From assembly GCA_033439765.1 (NCBI GenBank), contig JAULSN010000001.1, positions 3,162,001-3,226,000 on the forward strand: DNA of 64,000 nucleotides, in the 5' to 3' direction. The stretch's first letter is position 1; each line of letters starts with the position of its first letter. This document shows, piece after piece, positions 35,201 through 47,559 of the stretch. The position numbers and the translations under genes are program-made. This DNA is from Lasiosphaeria ovina (taxonomy: Eukaryota > Ascomycota > Sordariomycetes > Sordariales > Lasiosphaeriaceae). The notes beneath the pieces are model-generated. The model was not told the origin of the DNA. It saw only the letters and a list, made by a program, of their open reading frames with translations, and searched no databases.

Positions 35201-37633
35201 GAGGCAGGTAAGGTGAACCCCGCGATCAGCCTTAGAGAGAGCATCGGACGGCGCCCCACGCGGGTTGCTTTTGGCGGGATGAGCTGCAAGCAGGACCGAG
35301 CTACCTTACCTCCGTACACGCAGAGTACCCAAGCTATCCCTGAATTGTGGGCATTGAAGGGCCTGGACATGGGACGGCTCGACGACTCCAAAAAAGATTC
35401 CGGGTTTGACACACAGAGGCATGAACACGCACCGCTGCTGCACAGCTGCTGCCTCGGACACCTCCGCCCCCCACCCACCACCGGCTGCACATTGGCAGCT
35501 GCCACTGGCAGGTAACCCCAGTAAAGCCTTACTGGGATAACCCCTGGTCCAGTTCGGCCTTCCGCTTTGCACAGAAGGCGCGGCACACAGACACCTGCCG
35601 GCGACGGCGACGTGTCCTGCGCGCGCACTGTCTTTTCTCTCCCTGGCGTCCATCATGATTCGCACGACAGACAGAGTCGGTCATACTGCAGATTACCCTA
35701 GTGTCTGGAGATACTACATACGGTACCCAAGCTTGCCAAGGTAGGTACCTCTCGGAGACTCGAGGTCGGATGCCTGGTAGGAAGGTCAGGGTGTGTGGCC
35801 CCAGCTAGGTGAGCTCGCAAGGAAGAGCTGGCCCAATACAACGACCTGAGGTCCTCTTCCTCTTCTGCTTGTCGCGGAATCGCGTCTGTGAGCGAGCGGT
35901 CTGAGGTGGGGCAGCGCGGTCGTCGTCTGACTGTCCCCTTGCTCAGGTGCTTCAATGGCTTGGATGGGGAGAAGCGACAATGGAAGGTCAGCCTCAACCA
36001 GATACCTTATTTGTTCCATGAGGTTATGGGAAGGACCGTGAAATTTCGCCAGAACTAAGGAGCCGTTCCTTCCGAAAATAACAAGATTAGATGCTTCGCA
36101 AGCTGCTGAGGGTGCCCTGGCAAGAGCGACCTGACCAGAGAGCTCAAGGAGCTTCGAGTCGAATACCTTCCTCCACGAGTCCGCCACATCCCACCTCTAC
36201 GGCACAGCTTCTGCCGCCTTCCAATCCCATCACAGGGTCGAGTCCGTGCAGAGTCAAGACTTTCACCACAGCAAAGGTTGTGCGGCAAGTACCCGTACCT
36301 TTGACTTTTCTAACGCTCCTCTGCTGGGCTGACGGGTTGCGGAACCGAAGCCATGGCTCTTGACCCTCTATGCACCGAGTTCCAGGAAGCATCCTTCTTC
36401 AATCCGGAACACGCTTATTTCCATTGCCGAACTTTATAGACGCAAGGTACCTCGACTTTTCCCCCGAGCACGTCATTCCCAGGTGAGATAAGGGCCTATC
36501 TAAAGTATTACCGAGTAGAGCCCCATACCTTACAGCACTTAACCTAGGTAAGGTTGAGGCGCATGTCTTAGGGAGGTACGAACAGAGTTCCCGGGCATCG
36601 ATGAGCATCGGAGAAAGGTTAACTAAGATACCAAGGTCCCTCCCCTCTCGGAATAGAGCGTCGTGAATTGCAGCCAGAACGTAAGGTAACGTGGATTGTT
36701 GCGGCTGAGTTAATGCCAAGCCTTTCTCATTGCAGTGCAGGTTCGATATTTACAAGGAATATTCTTTACCATACAGGGCAAGGTAAGATACCCAGGGATG
36801 ATTGCACGGAGGATTGCACATCTATAGATTCTCAACCAGGCCCCGGACTCGGGCACCAGATGCACCGAAGGGGATTTGCGGGTATGAAAGGAAGGCAGTG
36901 GAGGTATTCGAATGTACAAAGCTACCTAATAATTACCACAGTGCACACGCTAAAAACTTAGCTGACGGAGTAAGGTTGGCCAAGGTTTTCTGAAGAAGTG
37001 CCCGCCTCGTTCAATCACCGTTCTCCACACGCACCACGATCTCCAACGCTGGCATCCATCCACATCCAATGCATTGGATCAACTCAACCACGAAATCGAT
37101 ATACCTTAGCTACTAGAGTTTCCGTGCTGCATTCGGTTTCACCTCATAGGCCCCGGTCCCCAGGCATATATCGTGTAGAAGAAGGTCTTGGCCCCCAGTT
37201 CCAATCTCAAAAGTGGATTTCAATCCGTCAGCTCGCTCTTTAATAAGACAACGACACACGCACCATCACCCCTCTTCAGACCAGCAGCCGCCCCTCATCA
37301 AGCCTGGCCTAAACCTACTACCACCCACGCGCAACCACAACCATCACTTCCGCCTCGACTGTCACGCCCCCGCCAACGCCGACGTCTCGCAGGCCTGCCC
37401 GGTTCGAGATCGCACCCAACGTAGCCCGTTACCGTCGCTGCTGGACACAGGGACGACAAGTTTTGGATAGTGATCCGCAGTGTTGCGACCATCCGCCTTG
37501 GTCCCGAAAGACATCATCGCCGTTGCGTTGCCGTCGTGCGCCCAGAGCTCAGGCGAACGCCAATTTTTTGGCGCCTGTATTGAGACAGTAGTGTTGTGAG
37601 CGACACCGCGGGAAAGAGTGAGAGAGGGTCAAA

Positions 37634-39543
37634 ATGCATCAGTCGCCCTACCCCCCTTCCCAGGCACACGCTCTGCCTCCCGACCTCCACTCGCTCCCTC
37701 ACCCAGCTCCCTACCCTCAACAGATGCAGCAGCAGCAGCAACAGCAGCAGCCGCAGCAGCAGCCGCAGCAGCAACAACAGCAGCCGCCGCCGCCGCTGCC
37801 GTCCATTCCGCCCCTGAGCGCGCAATACCAAGACAACGGCCTGCAGCTGTCGGTCGCCGGAGCACCGGCCCCAGGTCAGCCCGTCGATGGGTCCCAGCCG
37901 CCGACACCCCAGGCTCAAGACCGGGCCCCGCTCACTGCGGAGCAAAAAAGGCAACAGGAGCTTAATTTGCAGCCGTACTCGTCTGTCGACCCGCAAGGGC
38001 GCCTATATTCGTAAGCTTCTTCCACCCCTACGTCTCTCTCTGGTGCCTCCTGGCTGCCTGTTTGGTGCTGTCTCCTTGGTTGCGACTGGTCTTGTTGGTG
38101 AGAGAGAGAAGAAACGCCGGTTCGAAGTCGTTGCGTTGTCATGTCTATCAATAATATGTGGCGTGCACCCGCCAGTCGCTGGTGCTGGAGCTAATCCCGC
38201 ATTTACGACAGTCTGGATGTCGTGCAACAGCCACAGCGTGCCCGGATGTGCGGTTTTGGTGACAAGGTATGCTTAGCTGGGGCGGGCGAGCTACAGCCTC
38301 CTCGCCCCTTTCTTTAGCTCCTGCGATGGACAACCCAGCTCACAACTGAACAGGACCGTAGGCCCATTACGCCACCTCCCTGTGTGAGGCTGGTCGTCAG
38401 GGACAGCAAGACTGGCAAGGAAATTGACTGCAAGTGAGTTTTTATTTCCCTATTGTTCAATATGCTGCCGGTGAGTTTCCGTGGCTCTTGCTGATATGGT
38501 CGTCTTCAAAGTGAGATCGAACATACTATGTATGTCCTCAACGTGGATCTTTGGTCCGATGATGCCTTGAAGGAAGTCAACTTGGTTCGCCACACAACAG
38601 CCACCCCTTCCATCTCATCGACGACCCCTGCATCATATGCTGCAATTGAGCAGTCTACGCCTGCATATTCCCACATCCTTCCCTCCTCAACTCGCGATGT
38701 CGGATATCCTCAGCAGATGTCCTATCAAAATCCCGGTCCCCAGGTAAACCCTTACGCCATGCAGCCAGGACCATATGTAGGAGGTAGATACTTCCCTGTC
38801 CTGCATTCCATGCTATCCCACGCCTTTCGTTCCCTCATATTGCTATTCGGTCGTTACTCTACTGACCATGGTCACAAGGTGGCTTTGTTTCGCCCAATGG
38901 CGGAGGCTACACGCAACCGAACCCGTACTACGCCCAGGACTTCCGCCCCGATCTGCAAAACATGCCCCAGCTAGCATCCCAAAACAATACCTACGGTCCT
39001 CCGCGCGTCTACGACGCCCCGTTTAACATGACACAGCGTCTTTCCATCGGTGGCAACCAGCCCCAGGGAATGTTCACACGAAACCTCATTGGCAGCCTGG
39101 CTGCAAGTGCCTTCCGCCTTACCGATACCGAAGATAAGATCGGCATCTGGTTCATCTTGCAAGACCTCAGCGTGAGAACAGAAGGCAACTTTCGGTAAAT
39201 ATTTTGGCCTGCCTTTTTTTTTCGTTCTCTTTTTTTCTTACTCTTTGTCTTACGGCTTTGGCCATACTAACGAGGTTCCAATAGGCTTCGCTTCTCCTTT
39301 GTTAACGTCGGGATCCCGCCTCCAGGACCCGGGCACCTTACCCAGGGCATCAACACGGGCAAGGCGCCTGTGCTGGCATCTGCCTTCAGCGAAGTTTTCC
39401 AGGTTTTCTCTGCCAAGAAATTCCCAGGCGTTTGCGAAAGCACACCACTCAGCAAATGCTTTGCCACGCAGGGCATCAAGATTCCGATAAGGAAAGAGGG
39501 CGCGAATAGCAAGGGGAACAATGACGATGACGATTACGAATAG
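37634..39543 (+). CDS. velB: VelB velvet-family transcription regulator
   Basis: Partner of VeA (and LaeA, or VosA) in the light-responsive velvet complex that controls development and secondary metabolism; moves into the nucleus with VeA and binds DNA. Six exons: 37634-38010, 38212-38266, 38354-38433, 38512-38783, 38879-39194, 39285-39543, phases closing to 452 aa. The N-terminal 125 residues are Pro/Gln-rich, with glutamine runs and then a proline run. The velvet fold starts with YSLDVVQQPQRARMCGFGDK and DRRPITPPPCVRL, continues to VLNVDLWSDD and EVNLVRH, is interrupted by a disordered insertion of about 130 residues, and resumes at GNLIGSLAASAFRL-type sequence (NLIGSLAASAF, IGIWFILQDLSVRTEG, RLRFSFVNVG). 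This split domain is typical of VelB. It ends in an acidic DDDDYE tail. The start has a good context (TCAAAATGC). The upstream region is unusually long. Confidence 0.95.
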
Positions 39544-41262
39544 AAGCCACCTTCGTTGCCATTCGCATTATTCTCGCGAGACTCGGAGCTATGCCTGGGG
39601 GACCACGAGGCATTCTTCGAAGACTTTCTCCGGGCACACCCTGCCTGGCATCGGCAAGGAATTGACGCCTAGTCCTTGTTGGATGGCCTGAGTAATTCTC
39701 ATAATATAGCGAGATCCATAGACGATGCTATATTTTGATAGCCAGGACTCGAGCATTACGATCACCACCACCTCCCGTCTGTTTCCAAGGGTGGCCATGT
39801 TTTACATTCCCTTTCCCTGGCCCTCTTGTCATTGTCCAGCCCATTATCGCTCCTCTCTCTATCCCCTTCACATGGTTAAAGCTTCGGACAGCGGGGACGG
39901 AAAGCAAATGGACAGAAGGGGTTGCCAGTATTGAGGCGTGTTTTTGGGTGTGTGGGTGGCGGCTTCTGCTCTTGGTTTTCTTTTCTTCTTCATTTTCTTT
40001 TTTTATCGACGCCCTTTCTTTTTGGGAAAAAAATACGTTAAAACTTGTATCGATACCACTTGAGCTGGATCATGAAAGCAGGCAGGCGACAAAGTATGGC
40101 TTTTGAACCGAATTACACATGCAGGCACCCATTCTCTGGTATTCACAATTGCTTAGGGAAGACTACAGGAATTTTCAGCGGGTAGAAGGATAGGTAGACA
40201 AGAGGGTACATAACTCCCGAGTAGATCGATCGTATCGATATGGATTCTTTTTCTTTCTCCCTTGTGTCTCGTTTCTTGCACAGCCTGCTTCTCTCCATTC
40301 CGTTCACCTTCAAATGCAGGGCCACCAGGTAATTTTCAAGCAGCATTCGAGAGTTTAAAAGGCCGGCATGGTCTGGTCGCTCTTTGAAACTCCCGGATGT
40401 TACCTCTGGTGTTGCTAAGACTCTATAGACCAGTGCCCCTGGATAGAATGACACTCTGCATATTATGCCACCTATAGCACCGTCGTATGGGTAGCACCGT
40501 AACATAAAAGGCGTGTGCTTAGCGAGCGACTGCCCTATGGAACCGGGTTCTTTTGTTACATGTATCGTGTATTTAGAGGGAATGGGTGTGTTAGGAGTGG
40601 TGAAGCGCTATGCCAAGGCACCTTGCCACTCGACTTACATGCTAGCACATACTACCTCTGGTAGCAAAGCAGGTCCCTTCCCGGAAGCGGACTACAGCGT
40701 GCCGGAGCGGGACTGGAGATCCGAAGATATCATTTCGAGGTCCAGTACCACTCACGGCCCTGGCCCTGCCCTGCGAGACATCCGTGGCGTCACACTGCAA
40801 CTGCAACTGCAACTGCTACTGCACGTAATAAGACCCGACATGCCCAGCCAAAGGGAGGTTTTGCCTCATTAGCGCCAAGGGAGACCTAGTCCTCTTTTTT
40901 CCTGCCCTTGTGCGTGACGTGCAGCGCATCACGTACGTACATACATGAATGTGTGTGGTTGTGAGCGTGCACGTCTATCTAACCGGGCGAAAGCAGACAG
41001 CCCGGCATATGGCTGTCTGTTTGTCTAGGTATGTATACAAGTCCGTGCCGCATCCCAAGATAGAATATGGGTATCAAGAGTGAGTGGGAGACGAATGTGA
41101 GAGGGGGAGATGGTGCGGGGGTTGCGTGTGGGCGGCACTATATATAAATAAATCGGAAAAGGGGAGAGAGAATAAAAAGTAAAAAAGTATTCTCCGGGGT
41201 GCATATGTCGGGGATTATTTAATTCTCGTGGTGCGTCCGTCCGAGAATCTGGTTCGGGTCTG

Positions 41263-41282
41263 CCCCCCCCCCCCCCCCCCCC
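41263..41282. repeat. Poly-C tract (20 C)
   Basis: Uninterrupted C run on the plus strand; the third long poly-C in the window. Confidence 0.9.
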
Positions 41283-44200
41283 ACCCGTCCCCCACCCCCC
41301 TCCATCCATCCACACAATACACACACCTCCATAGGCAGGCAAGCAAGCAACATCTTGTCTATATATAACGGTGTCCCATGCCATCCCGCGCCTCACCCTC
41401 CCCCCTCCCCCCACCTTTTTTTTTCTCTCCCCTTACGGGTGCATTCTTCTTCGTCTTCCCTCCTTCTCACAGGAGGGGACCGTGTGATATGTGTTCCTCT
41501 CGTGCAGATTTGGGGGCGATTTTGTTGATGGCTTGTCGTATGATTGGCTGCTGTGGTAACAGTTCTGTACAGAAAAAATAAAAATAAAAAAGCCCATCAC
41601 ACAGAGAGAGAAAAGGAGACTCGGAGACAGTTTGGAGTGTACACAGTATATTTAGTGCCAGTTTTCCGAACAAGGCTCGCTCGCAGGCGTACAACGATAA
41701 GACATGTCTAGTAATAATAACATATAGATAGGAGCGAGGCAGATGTGACGGTGGATGATGGATGACAGGGCCCGTCCAGTCGGGGCGTCCTCTCCCATCC
41801 CCTCCTCGCCTCCCTCCTGCAGTGTAACCACCTAGGTATGTACCCAAGCTGCCTCTGTCTGATACAACTCCAGCTCTATAGAGTGCCGGGGACTGGTTAC
41901 GACGCTACCGAAATTTCATTTGGGAAGAGGGACCTACGGCGCATGACGAGTTGTAGACAGTTGCAGTACCTAGTGATGTCTGATAGCTAGCTCTCCGGTC
42001 ACGTTTCAACGTGCGGATGGAGGCTCGGGTAATGTCGTCGGTAAATCGAGAATGTATTTTAGACTATACTAGTCTAAAGGATAGGTACCCATCTCAGACA
42101 CTACTCTGCAGTGGTCTAGGCGGGCGAGAGATCGGACTTTAAAAGACCAAAGAGACCAAAATAAGTATTCGACTCGCACGAGACGCGTCTGCAATGATAA
42201 AATTGCCGTAAAACCCCATTCAGAGTCTTGGCTTTGTCGCAGCAGTCAAGCTACGATCAGGGTGAAAATACGAGGCGCCTTCAGACGCGTACCATAGCCG
42301 TATGTTGACACTCTTATGGGTGGGACTCGAATTCAGAGGCGACTGTCACAACATGCCCGTGTGGGACGCTTCCAGCTCTTGGGCCTGCTTTTACGGTTCT
42401 CGAAGAAGTAGTGACACCGGAGCTCTGATCACTCTTCCCGCACTTTCTAGTCCTTCTAAACGTAATCTGGAGCGCGATAGGGGCTCAAGCAGCACACAGC
42501 CCATATGACACCGACAGCCATTATTATGAGGGCCACCAGACATCTCGCTCACGGTCAAACAAGCTTGCTGTCTAGTTCAAGAGTTAAAGCAACGATGTCT
42601 CCCCAAAAGAGCGAATGGCAAATCATGAAAACCACCATCGTGAATACGCTGCTCTGGAGGACCTAGAAGCGAGCCGAGCCGGGGGATAAGAATCCAAACC
42701 GGTCGGGGATACCAATGCGTAACTGGACCAGGTAACCCGGGTCGCAAGGGAGGCGCGGATTGGACTGGGACGGCCGTCGACTACGTCGGGACCCAAGAGA
42801 TTCTTGAGACCAGCGAAGATGTCACTGAGCAGGTTGCGAAGCATGGCGAAGTCGACTCCTGGTCAAGTGGCTGTTAGCTGCTCTTCGTTGATAGAACAGG
42901 AATTGGATTGGAATCGCCTACCCTTTTGGCCTACTCAACACCTTTTCTCTCTTCGGCCAAGTACAATAGGTAGGGGGCTAAGGAAGGCGAGGTTTAGGAG
43001 GTTGTTGACAGGTTAGCAAGGGTGACGTAGACACCCCTTTCTTAAACAACGAAGTTGGACATCAAAGCCACGATACAGATACAGCTAAAACCCATGGCTA
43101 ACTTTTATACCACAGTCAAAACGTAGCAAGCCACCGAGGCGCAAAACAGAAAGTTAAAAATTGAGTATCGATAGAGCCATGCTGCACGAGTCTTGAACTC
43201 AACCGGCGCCATGCAAGATCAAAGAAGTACTTTCCCAGATATCTGGCTCCTTGGTATCACCGTTCCTCACGAATATGAGGGTGGACAAGACAGGCAGGAC
43301 AACGAGACAAGACAAAACAGGAAAACGCAATGCGGTAGCATTCTCGCCTCCGACTGCCTATCAAGTGCCGGATTGGGCCAGAAGGCCAGCGCTATCCCAA
43401 CTCTGTGCATACAGTACAGAGAGCGAATCCACTTGGAGATAACGGGGAGGTTGGCCTCGCCTTGGGGCCAGCTAGTATAGCTGCGAGATATGGGTAGATA
43501 AGAAGATGGAAGATAAAAAGAACAAAGAGGCATCTTCCAAGCCGGCTAAGGTGTCTAGTTTAGACACTGACTGCTAGTAGGGTAGCATGGCGGTAAGATA
43601 TGATAGCTATGTAAGATGAACGCCGAGGGCGATTTTGCTAGTGCAACACTTTCCACGATGCCGCGTTAGGTGACGACGACCCCGACAGGACGGAGACAAT
43701 ATGGCTGGCTGCAAGGTCGCTCACTAAGGCAGGGAAAGTGCTTCATGCACCCCGCAACCAACCCAAAACGCACTTATTGATGTGCGCCAAAAAGGAAGCG
43801 AGAAAGATTGGATGGCTGAGGTTGGGGACGCCCCGTAACGTGACTCTATGGATGTGGCTCTCATATAAAAACCATCGACTTGGGGTAGGATGAAAATTTA
43901 CCAGTGAGAAGAAGCCGACCTTAATTGGCCTGAGGTTGGCCCTGAAAAAGATGGAAGCCGTCAAGTACCAGCCTTGGAGTTTGATGTTTCAGCACCTCCG
44001 CTGTCAGTCACCTTCCTCCACTCTGCCCATTCACATTGGCGTCGACTCTCGCCGTCGAATCGTCTAATCCATGGACGAGGAAGGAGTCTGGAAGGGACCT
44101 ACCTGCCTGCCCGGCAAGTGGGACTCACCAGCAGGTCGCCCCACCGAGTCCTGCGGTTCGCAACTTGGATGGAACCTGGAAGGAAAAAAAACCGAATGGG

Positions 44201-45002
44201 AACCGCCCGTCTGTCCACGATGCAGGGCGAGTGCGCATCATTTGCTTCCCAAGACTGGCGGCTTCCTCTCGCTCGAGTCGAGGCTTCATGGCCCTTGTTT
44301 GGTGGCTGGCCCCTGAAATCGGTTCTGCGCCTATGTTTTTCTTCTCGTGCATGTATTGAACTGTGCACACCTTCAATGTTGTCAGCTCGCCGCCTTCAGC
44401 GCCCTCGAGAACTTAACCAGGGCAGGGCGCCGCCGGGCAAGGCCGCCGACCTCCGCCGCTCGGTAAGTCCGCAAGCCTTCAAGTCCCAAGATGTCCAAGA
44501 AATGCCAAGCGGCATGACACCATCGAGCAGCGGATGTTCACAAGCTGCCAGAGCCAACGAGACCGATTGCCGTTACGTTAGCGAGTGCGGACGGGGCAGC
44601 TAAAAATTAGTCAAAGCTTGGGCGCTCCCGCGGTCTCTGCGCTTTAGGACCCTGATCTGTCTGGATCAGGACACGGCAGGCGAGCTGTCTCGTCCCGGCG
44701 AGGGGAAGCGCTTCGGCGAGGGGCAAGCATGGAGGTGCCCAGGTGATGTATGCCCAGCCCCGAGCCGGCCACGCCAGAATTACTAGTCAAGCTTGGGCGC
44801 GCACCGCCTGCCGGTAGGGAGCGAGCAGGAAGAAAAAAAATAACCGAAAATCCTGCGTCCGCTTGTGATCAGATTTTGCGGTCCTGGCCCATTTTTCGGG
44901 GGTGCGAGGTCATGCGCTGGGCGGATAATAGCACCCACGACGAGAGGGCCTCCATACCTCCTCTGCCCCTCTACCTGTGCCTCTGCCTGTAATGGATGTA
45001 TG

Positions 45003-45252
45003 TACACTCTAATCCCTGAATGTCTGTTGGCGTGGTACTTACGAAGGAAAAAGAAAATAACAAATGAACCTGCTAAGAAGGGTCTTTAACAGGTATTTCT
45101 AGAGAAGGAATAGACCTCTAGGATTCCAAAATAGGGGCTCAAATAGCTATTACCTCCCTCAACGAAAAACCTTAACGGCGAGTCGTAAGATGCAAAGGCC
45201 ATTTAATTCTTAGAAAGTACCACGCCAACAAACATTCAGGGATTGGAGTGTA
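45003..45252. mobile_element. MITE, copy 1 (250 bp, 38-bp terminal inverted repeats)
   Basis: The terminal inverted repeats at 45003-45040 and 45215-45252 match at 36 of 38 positions; both differences are transitions. The ends read TACACTC...GAGTGTA, so a TA target-site duplication, as in Tc1/mariner-type elements, is likely. The interior is about 174 bp, AT-rich and non-coding, so it would depend on a transposase elsewhere. A second, more decayed and inverted copy is at 49881-50126. Confidence 0.85.
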
Positions 45253-45306
45253 CTGTATGTGCCTAGATTTTGCCCAGCGCAGCACTTCGCACGCAAGCTA
45301 CAGTAG

Positions 45307-45320
45307 GTAAGGTACCTTAC
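45307..45320. repeat. Perfect 14-bp palindrome gtaaggtaccttac
   Basis: Example of the GGTACC/CCTAGGTA-type palindromes scattered through the non-coding DNA. It lies about 310 bp upstream of the DUF3602 gene start. A 10-bp TACCTAGGTA palindrome occurs at 62546-62555. Confidence 0.8.
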
Positions 45321-45633
45321 TTAGGTGTATGTATCTTATACGACCCAAAAAGCAAAAAGAAGGAAAGGGGAGGAGGCGGTTCCTTGTGCGACCCAACAAA
45401 GTATATAATTGCAGCAAACCTTGTTTCCTGTCGGGCCAAGGTTCTCTCGTCTTTGTTTCCACTCTCCCCAAATCAAGCCGAGACATTCCAGCCTCTGCTC
45501 CTCCTCCTACTCCTCCCCCCCCCTAAGCTAGCGACCTCCCGCCTGCAACCTCGAACTGAACTACCCCTTCCATTCCTACAACTTCAGACCCGCCTTCATC
45601 TCTGCGCCTCTCTCTCTGGACAATAATCGCAAA

Positions 45634-46135
45634 ATGTCGTCAAATTTGCAGTCGTCTGGCCGCGGCGGCGCCGGCAACTACGTCGACAAGGACATCGCCC
45701 AGCCCCTCGAGAGACAGGACCTCGACACGCCGACGCTCAAGACGGCCGTGGTGACGACTGGCCGTGGTGGTACGGGCAACATGGCCAAGAACACCGACCC
45801 CGCCGAGACCCGCGCGCGCCAGGACGTTGAGCCGTAAGTTTGTTGTTTCTTCCCACTTTTTCTTTTTCTACCTCCGTTAGCCTGTTTCACTAACTCAAAC
45901 ACAATGATATAGTGTCCAACGTACCGCCCAGCCCTTCTCCCATGTCGGCCGCGGCGGCACCGGCAACGTCTTCACTGCCGACGCCAACGGCAGCGACGCC
46001 AGCCTGGCCAAGAAGGAGCAGGAGATCTCGGGCTCGAGCTCGCCGACCCCCGACAGCGCCTCGCGGTCCGAGCCGCGCGACATTGGCTGGGCCGAGAGGG
46101 GCAAGAACTTCCTCTTTGGCCTTGGCAGGAAATAG
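45634..46135 (+). CDS. DUF3602 / PAR32-like small protein with GRGG repeats
   Basis: Exons 45634-45833 and 45913-46135 (GTAAGT...TAG, 79 bp) give 140 aa. Three copies of a GRGG(A/T)GN motif (residues about 10-16, 49-55 and 83-89) each follow a short Ser/Val-rich lead-in, the hallmark of fungal DUF3602 proteins. The yeast member Par32 is a phosphoprotein linked to TORC1/ammonium-transporter control. The rest is charged and Ser-rich, predicted disordered, ending FLFGLGRK. There is no signal peptide or membrane segment. The start has a strong context (CGCAAAATG). The role in this organism is not known; function by analogy only. Confidence 0.85.
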
Positions 46136-47559
46136 AGCCAGCCTTCTCCTCCGCCTCCTCCTCCTCCTCCTCCTCCTCCTCGTTGCGCCGCCACCCATCA
46201 GCCCTTCTCTCGGTACCTTGTACGGAACACACCCTCGAAAGGCAAATGCCCGCCTGGATAGGCTCGAGACGCAGAGGTCTTACTATGTGCGCGGGCCCTG
46301 GGGGAGGGAAACAATTTTTTCTTTCTTTAATCGATGCGGCGGCAACATCCCCCCTCTTTTTTTTTCTATACCCCCTTATTTTCTTTTAGCATAGGGTCGT
46401 GATAAAACGCCGTGGTTCCTTCCTTCGCCGGTTCACCGGGGAGCGGGGGGATATAAAAGCTTTCTTTTTCTCCCTTTTTATTTCTCGTATACTTGTCTCG
46501 TGATTTCTTGTTTTTGTTTTTTCTTTGGGCGGAAGCTTCTCTGTTGTGCGAGCCCCCGAAATGTCATACCCGGGAGGCTTGGTTGTCTTTTTGTTTCTGT
46601 TGGTTGTGGCGTTGATGAAGGAGAGGGAGAAAGAGAGAAAAAGAATTAGGGGTGGATTTTGGGTGAATGTTGTATGTTGATATTTCGCGCCTGGTTGTGT
46701 CAGCCTCCTCGAATCAGAGCCAAAGCAGAATATTACCGGGGTTTTTATATTGCCGCCATGGCATGTTGTCATTGGACGAGCTGACGGGGGAGCTTGAATC
46801 AATGCAGAACAGCTCGCTGCGTCAGAAAATCTCCCTCCTCCGCTGCTTGAAGCAGGGCTCGCTCTTGACTAGATTTGATATTCATGAGGAGAGGTGTTCG
46901 CAGCCTCGTCAAGATTTCGGTGTTTCTTGATGCATTGAGTTGCTGGGAGTGCTTTGGGCTCTCTACTGCCAAGTATCAATCAATCCATCTGCAGATCTTC
47001 CCATTGGAGCAGTCACCTTATTTATCACAGGTCACTAGTGAGCTGGGTATTTTACCTCGCCTTTCTCCATCACCGTTCAACCTTCACCTCCCACCCCCTC
47101 TCAATAGTCCATTCCGGAGTATCGGCATCTTCGTGCATGGCGTGAGCTCGAGGCTGCGATGATGCGCCCTCCGATATGTGCCCGATCCGTATGCGCGGTT
47201 CGCGACAGAAGGGCGTGCATATCTGCAGAATAACGCATTTACTTTACAGTAGTAGCCCTGTTGTTTCTACGTCTATATGAAATGACACCTTTCCCCTTTT
47301 TACTGGGTGGGATGTGTGACTCAATACTGTCAATGTAACTTCAACACCAACAACAAGAACAATCACACATACCGCCCGGATCTATACATCAGACACACTC
47401 ATCCTTCTTCTCCCAATAAAAAGCGAGCAACATGAGACGTGCATCCTCTTTGGTGCTCTTGTTTTGATATTTCATCATCTACCGCCTTAGGTGCCGAAAG
47501 CTCAGCAACCAACCACTTACACTCGGGAGGGCAGCAGCCAGCCAGCCAGCCAGCCAGCC
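46136..47559. other. Intergenic, no gene seen
   Basis: A (TCC)n run follows the DUF3602 stop (about 46156-46181), then T-rich 3' UTR-like sequence. The stretch ends with a (CAGC)n array at 47532-47559 directly abutting the next start codon. Confidence 0.6.
47532..47559. repeat. (CAGC)n tetranucleotide repeat touching a start codon
   Basis: About six CAGC/CCAG units end exactly at the ATG of the GNAT gene (47560), so they lie in its leader. The reading frame is open through the repeat, but there is no upstream in-frame ATG close by. Confidence 0.85.

Larger units (their letters stand above)
25126..37633. other. 12.5-kb gene-poor region upstream of velB
   Basis: No open frame here has a recognisable domain, conserved motif or a chain of phase-consistent splice sites. 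The longest stop-to-stop frames (about 200 codons near 28842-29426 and 33779-34399) read as random Arg/Ser/Pro-rich sequence. Contents noted: tetra- and pentanucleotide microsatellites at 25810-26215, a hexanucleotide array at 32261-32298, and many short CCTAGGTA/GGTACCTT palindromic motifs, densest at 33080-33140, 34970-35010, 35280-35330, 35735-35755 and 36430-36800. It could hold a long velB promoter, non-coding transcripts, decayed transposons, or very small genes that I cannot call. Confidence 0.5.
39544..45633. other. 6.1-kb gene-poor region
   Basis: No supportable gene. It contains the velB 3' UTR, a 20-C run at 41263-41282 followed by CA/CC-rich sequence, AT-rich stretches, and the MITE at 45003-45252. 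A 73-codon minus-strand frame at 42844-42623 (starting MLRNLLSDIFAG) has a plausible leader but no recognised family. A plus-strand frame at 44071-44316 is likewise unsupported. Confidence 0.5.

Noticed and set aside
42623..42844. 73-codon minus-strand frame starting MLRNLLSDIFAG
   Set aside because: The start context is plausible but there is no recognisable family, no extension by splicing and no similarity within the window; kept only as a note.
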